A stretch of DNA of 9,163 bases from an uncultured Mollicutes bacterium (lineage in GTDB: Bacteria > Bacillota_I > Bacilli_A > RF39 > UBA660): contig URRF01000045.1 in NCBI GenBank assembly GCA_900550145.1, positions 1 to 9,163 on the forward strand, read 5' to 3'. Each line of letters starts with the position of its first letter. The first letter of the stretch is position 1. The position numbers and the translations under genes were made by a program. Of this stretch, positions 5,148 to 9,163 are shown in pieces. The notes under the pieces were generated by a model that made no database searches, was not told the origin of the DNA, and saw nothing but the letters and a program-made list of their open reading frames with translations.

Positions 5148-6548
5148 ATGAAAAAAGACAATAATGATTTTACTAGTGAATATTTATTTGATGAAGATAT
5201 GAAATTTGTTATTGAAAAGAAAAACTATAATAAGGAAGTAGAAAAAACTAGTGAATATCTTTTTTCATCTGATGAAGAATTTGTAAAGAATAAATATATT
5301 AATAAACCTGTTATAGAAAAATATAGTATTGATTTAAAGAAAAGGAATAAAAAAATAGATTATAAAAGAATTGCATTAATTTCTTTTCTTGCATTGTTAT
5401 TGGTTTTTGTATTTATTTTGATATTTGGTTATGGAAATAACAACGAAGATAGAATGATTAGTTATTGTAATAATGTATATAAAACTATGAAAGTTAATAG
5501 TGTATATGATGAGAATGTTTTATCTAGTTGTTTATCAAATATAGATATAATTAAGGACGAAAAAGAAAAAAATATAATTTTTAATAATATTAATTCTTTG
5601 AAACAATATTTTGATTTTAAAAATTATATTTCTTTATATTATGTAGATGGTAAGATTAATGAATTATTAGATGATTCTGTAATAAACAAAATGGATAATT
5701 TGCTTAATGATTTAGATGTTGAATATAAGGAAGAATTTGAACCAGTAATAGTTGATATAAAAAAACAAAATGAATTAATTAAAAATATGGTAAATGCAGT
5801 TGATGAGTTGTTTGTTGATTCAGATAAAGTAAGGATTAAGGATAGTGTTACTTATTCAAAGTATAATGAAGTAGTATCTTTATTAGATAATGTTCCTAAT
5901 TCTCTTGTAAAAAATGAATATGTTAGATATTTAGAATATGTAAATGAGAAATTAGATAATAGAAGAAAAATGGAAATAGAAAATGCTTGGATTAGGTTGA
6001 ATATTCCATATGTATCTCAAAATTTGTCTAAGGTTTATAATGGTTGTGAATTGGCATCTCTTCTTATGTCATTAAAATATAAAGGTTATTTGAAGAATAT
6101 GGATTTAAGAAGTTTTGCATCAGGTATTAGTATAACTGATAATCCATATAGTGGTTTTTATTTGAGTATATTTGAATATGAACCAAGAGATATAACACAT
6201 TGGATTGCACCTTCTGCTTTAATTGATTATGGAATTAATTCATCTAATTATTCTAATATAATAGATTTAACTGGTAGTAATTTTGACGAATTAAAAAAAG
6301 ATATAATAAATAGGAATCCTGTTATAATTTATTTAACATATAATTTTAATAATCCAAAGGGTTGGAATAATGGTGTACCTCTTAATTTACATGTTCAATT
6401 GATAACAGGTTATAATAGTATTACAAATGAATATGTAATAACTGATCCTTATACAAGAACTAATGGTAAATATGAATTTGTAGTAGGTGAACAAAAATTA
6501 AGGGAATTATATAATAATGTTGGAAAAAAGGCAATAGTGGTTAGATAG
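5148..6548 (+). CDS. Membrane-anchored C39-like cysteine peptidase
   Basis: 466 residues. The cytoplasmic N-terminus carries an imperfect tandem repeat (TSEYLFDEDMKFVIEKKNYN at 9-28 and TSEYLFSSDEEFVKNKYIN at 34-52). A membrane helix lies at about 75-95, and a long helical outer stalk (about 100-275) with coiled-coil character leads to a C-terminal peptidase domain (about 280-466). That domain shows the Peptidase_C39_2 pattern: LNIPYVSQ, NGCELASLLM with nucleophile Cys300 (oxyanion Gln291), HVQLITGYN with His415, and YVITDPYT with Asp433. No ABC-transporter domain is present, so this is not a bacteriocin exporter. The family cleaves peptides or wall-linked substrates outside the cell, but the substrate here is unknown. 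It is monocistronic by its position after a terminator, and is followed 54 bp later by an S41 protease. Confidence 0.85.
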   Translation: MKKDNNDFTSEYLFDEDMKFVIEKKNYNKEVEKTSEYLFSSDEEFVKNKYINKPVIEKYSIDLKKRNKKIDYKRIALISFLALLLVFVFILIFGYGNNNEDRMISYCNNVYKTMKVNSVYDENVLSSCLSNIDIIKDEKEKNIIFNNINSLKQYFDFKNYISLYYVDGKINELLDDSVINKMDNLLNDLDVEYKEEFEPVIVDIKKQNELIKNMVNAVDELFVDSDKVRIKDSVTYSKYNEVVSLLDNVPNSLVKNEYVRYLEYVNEKLDNRRKMEIENAWIRLNIPYVSQNLSKVYNGCELASLLMSLKYKGYLKNMDLRSFASGISITDNPYSGFYLSIFEYEPRDITHWIAPSALIDYGINSSNYSNIIDLTGSNFDELKKDIINRNPVIIYLTYNFNNPKGWNNGVPLNLHVQLITGYNSITNEYVITDPYTRTNGKYEFVVGEQKLRELYNNVGKKAIVVR

Positions 6549-6582
6549 GTATTTATGTTAATAAGAAAATGTGATATAGTAT

Positions 6583-6598
6583 TGTTATACTAGAGGTG
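6583..6598 (+). promoter_or_regulatory. Possible extended -10 and ribosome site of the S41 protease gene
   Basis: TGT-TATACT (6583-6591) forms an extended -10 box without a clear -35, overlapped by the ribosome site AGAGGTG (6592-6598), 4 nt before ATG 6603. No terminator separates this gene from the C39 peptidase gene, so read-through from it is also likely. Confidence 0.4.
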
Positions 6599-6602
6599 TG
6601 AT

Positions 6603-7793
6603 ATGGCTAAAAATAGTGATAATAGATTAGTGGATATTTTAGTGGTAGTTTTTATTTCTATAATTGTTGGAATGTTGGCTGGTGGATCGGCTGTTTATAC
6701 TATGAGTTATAAGAAGAATGATAACTCAGCCAATTTGAATACAGAATTAGCTGAGATAGGTCAGATATATGAAAAAATAGTAGACGAGTATTATGGTACT
6801 GTGGATCAAACAAAGTTAGTTGAAGCGGCAATATCTGGAATGCTATCTGTGTTAGATAAAAATACTACTTATTTTAATGAGGGTGATACAACCAGTTTTA
6901 ATAATAAAATGAAAGGTGAGTATTATGGAATAGGAGTTGAGGTGTTAACGGTAGAAGATAGTGGTATATTAGTAATGTCTGTTCTTGATGATTCTCCTTC
7001 GAGAAAAGCTGGATTAGAGGAAGGAGATATGATTGTAGCAATTAATGGCGAGTCATTGGTTGGAAAGACGGCTGCATATTTTAATTCGTTAATATCTAGT
7101 AAAAAGGATTCTATAAAACTTACAATAAGTAGGAATGGAACTAATATGACGATTAGTATGATTCCTAAGAAAATTGTTATTGAGTCAGTTACGTCTAATA
7201 CATTTTATAGAAATTCTAAAAAAATAGGGTATTTAAAAATATCAGTTTTTGCAGCAAATACTGCTTCGCAGTTTACTACCAAGTTAAAACAGTTAGAAGA
7301 AAATGGGATAGATTCTTTAATAATAGATGTCAGAAATAATACTGGTGGATATTTGTCGAATGTAGCTACTATACTTGAATTATTTATGAAAAAGGATGAA
7401 GTTCTATATAAAATAGAAAGTAAGAATTCTACTTATGATAGAAAGGATAGTACAGAAGATAAGAGGGATTATCCTGTTACAGTGTTAGTTAATTCGTCTA
7501 GTGCCTCTGCATCAGAAATATTGGCATCTTGTTTTAGAGATAATAGAAATTCTGATATTATAGGAACTACTACGTATGGAAAGGGAACGGTGCAGGAAAC
7601 TGTAAATGTACTTGATAATAGTATGGCTAAGATAACAACTAAAAAGTGGTTAACGCCAAATGGTAATTGGATAAATGGCAAGGGAATTGAACCAACAATA
7701 AGTGTTGATTTAAATAATATTTATAATCAAAATCCAATATATGATAATGATAATCAATTGGAAATGGCAGTTGATATAATATCTAAAAAGTAG
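6603..7793 (+). CDS. S41 family carboxy-terminal processing protease (CtpA/CtpB-like)
   Basis: 396 residues, the usual length for Gram-positive Ctp proteases. A signal anchor lies at about 9-33, then an N-terminal helical region (about 45-95, including AAISGMLSVLDKNTTYF). A PDZ domain (about 105-185) contains YYGIGVEV and DSPSRKAGLEEGDMIVAINGE. The protease core has YLKISVFAANTA, LIIDVRNNTGG, VLVNSSSASASEI with nucleophile Ser302, and TTTYGKGTVQ with general base Lys327 and Gln331. The spacing Ser-25-Lys-4-Gln matches the Ser/Lys/Gln triad of B. subtilis CtpB as I recall it. It would cut C-terminal tails of extracytoplasmic proteins under PDZ control. All key residues are present. The neighbouring outer-face peptidase and thioredoxin-like protein suggest envelope work but no shared pathway can be shown. 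Confidence 0.95.
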   Translation: MAKNSDNRLVDILVVVFISIIVGMLAGGSAVYTMSYKKNDNSANLNTELAEIGQIYEKIVDEYYGTVDQTKLVEAAISGMLSVLDKNTTYFNEGDTTSFNNKMKGEYYGIGVEVLTVEDSGILVMSVLDDSPSRKAGLEEGDMIVAINGESLVGKTAAYFNSLISSKKDSIKLTISRNGTNMTISMIPKKIVIESVTSNTFYRNSKKIGYLKISVFAANTASQFTTKLKQLEENGIDSLIIDVRNNTGGYLSNVATILELFMKKDEVLYKIESKNSTYDRKDSTEDKRDYPVTVLVNSSSASASEILASCFRDNRNSDIIGTTTYGKGTVQETVNVLDNSMAKITTKKWLTPNGNWINGKGIEPTISVDLNNIYNQNPIYDNDNQLEMAVDIISKK

Positions 7794-7794
7794 T

Positions 7795-7816
7795 AAGGTA
7801 ACGATTGTTGCCTTTT
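7795..7816 (+). terminator. Probable terminator after the S41 protease gene
   Basis: AAGGTAAC (7795-7802) pairs with GTTGCCTT (7807-7814) with one T-G wobble around a 4-nt loop. The T-run is short (four T), so termination may be partial. Confidence 0.6.
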
Positions 7817-7862
7817 AAAATGTAAAAAAATGTGTTTAGTATTATAAAAGTAAATAATATGT

Positions 7863-7907
7863 TTGACATTTACTTATTTGAAAAATTATAATAGAACTAA
7901 GAGGAGA
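7863..7907 (+). promoter_or_regulatory. Consensus promoter and ribosome site of ntdP
   Basis: Perfect TTGACA (7863-7868) and TATAAT (7887-7892) are 18 bp apart, followed by the ribosome site AGAGGAGA (7900-7907) and ATG 7913. An inverted repeat AAGTAAAT (7848-7855) / ATTTACTT (7868-7875) brackets the -35 box and could be an operator, though the sequence is AT-rich enough for chance. Confidence 0.75.
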
Positions 7908-7912
7908 AGAAA

Positions 7913-8467
7913 ATGGAAAATATAAAAGAAGGAGATATACTAAAAATTCAGTGTTATAAGCATAATGGACAGGTTTATAGGAACTGGGACGAAACTTTAG
8001 TTCTCGAATCAAACGAAAAATTTATTGTTTGTGCAAATGATAAAGCAAGAGTTACGGAAATAGATGGTAGGAAATGGACAACTAAAGAACCAGCAATATT
8101 ATTTTATTTTAAGGATAAATGGTATAACATAATATCACAATTTAAAAAAAATGGAATATATTATTATTGTAATATTGCTACTCCGTATATTATTGAAGAT
8201 AAAACAATAAAATATATTGATTATGATTTGGATTTAAGAATTTTTCCTGATGGAACTTTTAGAGTTCTAGATAGGGGAGAATATGAATATCATAAAGAGA
8301 AGATGCAATATGGGAGTGATATAGATGAAATAGTGAATTATGAACTTAATAATTTGATTGAATTATATAAAAATAAAGAGGGACCATTTGATAGTAAATA
8401 TTTAAGGAGATATTATGATAAATATCTTAAAATTCAAAAAAAGAGCAAAAAAAGCAAAATAAATTAA
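7913..8467 (+). CDS. ntdP: Nucleoside tri-/diphosphate phosphatase NtdP (DUF402, YgaC-like)
   Basis: 184 residues, close to the ~176 of B. subtilis YgaC. The match to the family runs through the whole protein: GDILKIQCYKHNGQVYRNWDET near the start, then NDKARVTEIDGRKWTTKEPA, GIYYYCNIATPYI, IKYIDYDLDLRIFPDGT and YEYHKEKMQYGSDIDEIV, and KEGPFDSKYLRRYYDKY near the end. The acidic YIDYDLD segment belongs to the metal and phosphate site of DUF402 enzymes. The enzyme hydrolyses nucleoside tri- and diphosphates such as GTP in the cytoplasm. The last residues are a lysine-rich tail beyond the usual end. It has a consensus promoter and no visible terminator, and the rRNA P1 -35 box begins 9 bp after its stop codon. 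Confidence 0.93.
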   Translation: MENIKEGDILKIQCYKHNGQVYRNWDETLVLESNEKFIVCANDKARVTEIDGRKWTTKEPAILFYFKDKWYNIISQFKKNGIYYYCNIATPYIIEDKTIKYIDYDLDLRIFPDGTFRVLDRGEYEYHKEKMQYGSDIDEIVNYELNNLIELYKNKEGPFDSKYLRRYYDKYLKIQKKSKKSKIN

Positions 8468-8475
8468 AAAAAGTA

Positions 8476-8503
8476 TTTACAATTTGAATAATTGTGTTAT
8501 AAT
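8476..8503 (+). promoter_or_regulatory. rRNA operon promoter P1
   Basis: TTTACA (8476-8481), a 16-bp spacer and TATAAT (8498-8503) with an extended -10 TG at 8495-8496. It starts directly after the ntdP stop codon. Confidence 0.8.
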
Positions 8504-8525
8504 GAGGAAGACGAATGAAGAAAAA

Positions 8526-8543
8526 GGGCTTTATTTGAAGCTC
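8526..8543. other. Small hairpin between the two rRNA promoters
   Basis: GGGCTT (8526-8531) pairs with AAGCTC (8538-8543), with one G-T pair and a 6-nt loop. It is followed by A, not T, so it is not a terminator on the plus strand; a weak terminator of minus-strand transcription is possible. Confidence 0.35.
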
Positions 8544-8552
8544 AAAAAAATG

Positions 8553-8617
8553 AAAAATAAAAAAATCGAAAAAAATCGAAAAAAGTTATTGACATTGAAA
8601 ACTTTATTTGTTATATT
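8553..8617 (+). promoter_or_regulatory. rRNA operon promoter P2 with phased A-tracts upstream
   Basis: Perfect TTGACA (8589-8594), 17 bp, TATATT (8612-8617) with an extended TG at 8609-8610. Upstream, A-tracts at 8559-8565, 8569-8575 and 8579-8584 repeat every 10 bp, formed by a tandem AAAAATCGAA (8561-8570, 8571-8580). This arrangement is expected to bend DNA and act like an UP element for RNA polymerase. Confidence 0.85.
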
Positions 8618-8649
8618 ATGAGTGCACTTTTGAAAAAGAGCGCATTGAA

Positions 8650-8666
8650 TGATTTTTGAAAACTGA
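8650..8666 (+). promoter_or_regulatory. boxA-like antitermination site in the rRNA leader
   Basis: TGATTTTTGAAAACTG resembles the TGxTCTTTGAAAACT boxA of Bacilli rRNA leaders, where NusB and NusE (S10) load to protect the transcript from termination. It lies about 75-90 nt before the 16S start. Confidence 0.5.
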
Positions 8667-8738
8667 GCAAAACGTCAATTTGAGTAGCTAGGATTTAATA
8701 ATAACAAACTATTTAAATTATTTATAATAATTTATTTT

Positions 8739-9163
<425 letters not shown>

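Noticed and set aside
7469..7681. Minus-strand open frame of 70 codons
   Set aside because: It is antisense to the catalytic part of the S41 protease, which is certain, and has no ribosome site.
8504..8738. tRNA or small RNA gene in the rRNA leader
   Set aside because: No cloverleaf, TTCGA-type T-loop or terminator could be found; promoters and boxA explain the region.

Overview
The window is very AT-rich and reads as chromosomal DNA from a low-GC Gram-positive lineage of the Bacilli/Mycoplasmatota type. It has strong Shine-Dalgarno sites, textbook -35/-10 promoters, a lipobox lipoprotein and an NtdP-type phosphatase. The 5' 425 nt of a 16S rRNA gene close the window; the start of this 16S (GGATTAACGC, then the CCTAAGACATGCAAGTCG segment) and its 'TTAGGAATATTCGTCAATGG' segment recall uncultured gut RF39-like bacteria. 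That placement is from memory and not from a search. All tryptophans in the genes are TGG and one gene ends at TGA, so the standard code is used.

Layout. Bases 1-245 hold the C-terminal tail of a probable reverse transcriptase cut by the window edge, converging on a small DUF378 membrane protein gene on the minus strand (428-228) through a shared hairpin. From 539 to 4379 lies a LolA/GerS-like lipoprotein gene that has been split in two by a 2,839-bp mobile element. From 4538 to 7793 come three co-directional genes for membrane-anchored proteins: a possible thioredoxin-fold protein without cysteines, a C39-like cysteine peptidase and an S41 (CtpB-like) serine protease. Then come ntdP (DUF402, 7913-8467) and a tandem-promoter rRNA operon (16S from about 8739).

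The main discovery is the element at 821-3659. It carries only three genes: a 50-residue ORF, a large serine recombinase whose start lies 2 nt after that ORF's stop, and a RhuM-Fic fusion protein. Joining the two host halves (codon 97 to the next codon) restores a continuous reading frame of 333 residues. Joining the two element ends gives an attP with perfect 14-bp inverted arms, and joining the host ends gives an attB with TGATGG/CCATCA arms. Both dyads are centred on the same GT dinucleotide (821-822 / 3660-3661), which is good internal evidence for the exact crossover. Excision would restore the lipoprotein gene, so the element could act as a reversible gene switch, though this is inference.

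The downstream envelope genes each have their own likely promoter or terminator, so they look like neighbouring single-gene units rather than one tight operon. ntdP has a near-consensus promoter and no visible terminator before the rRNA promoters.
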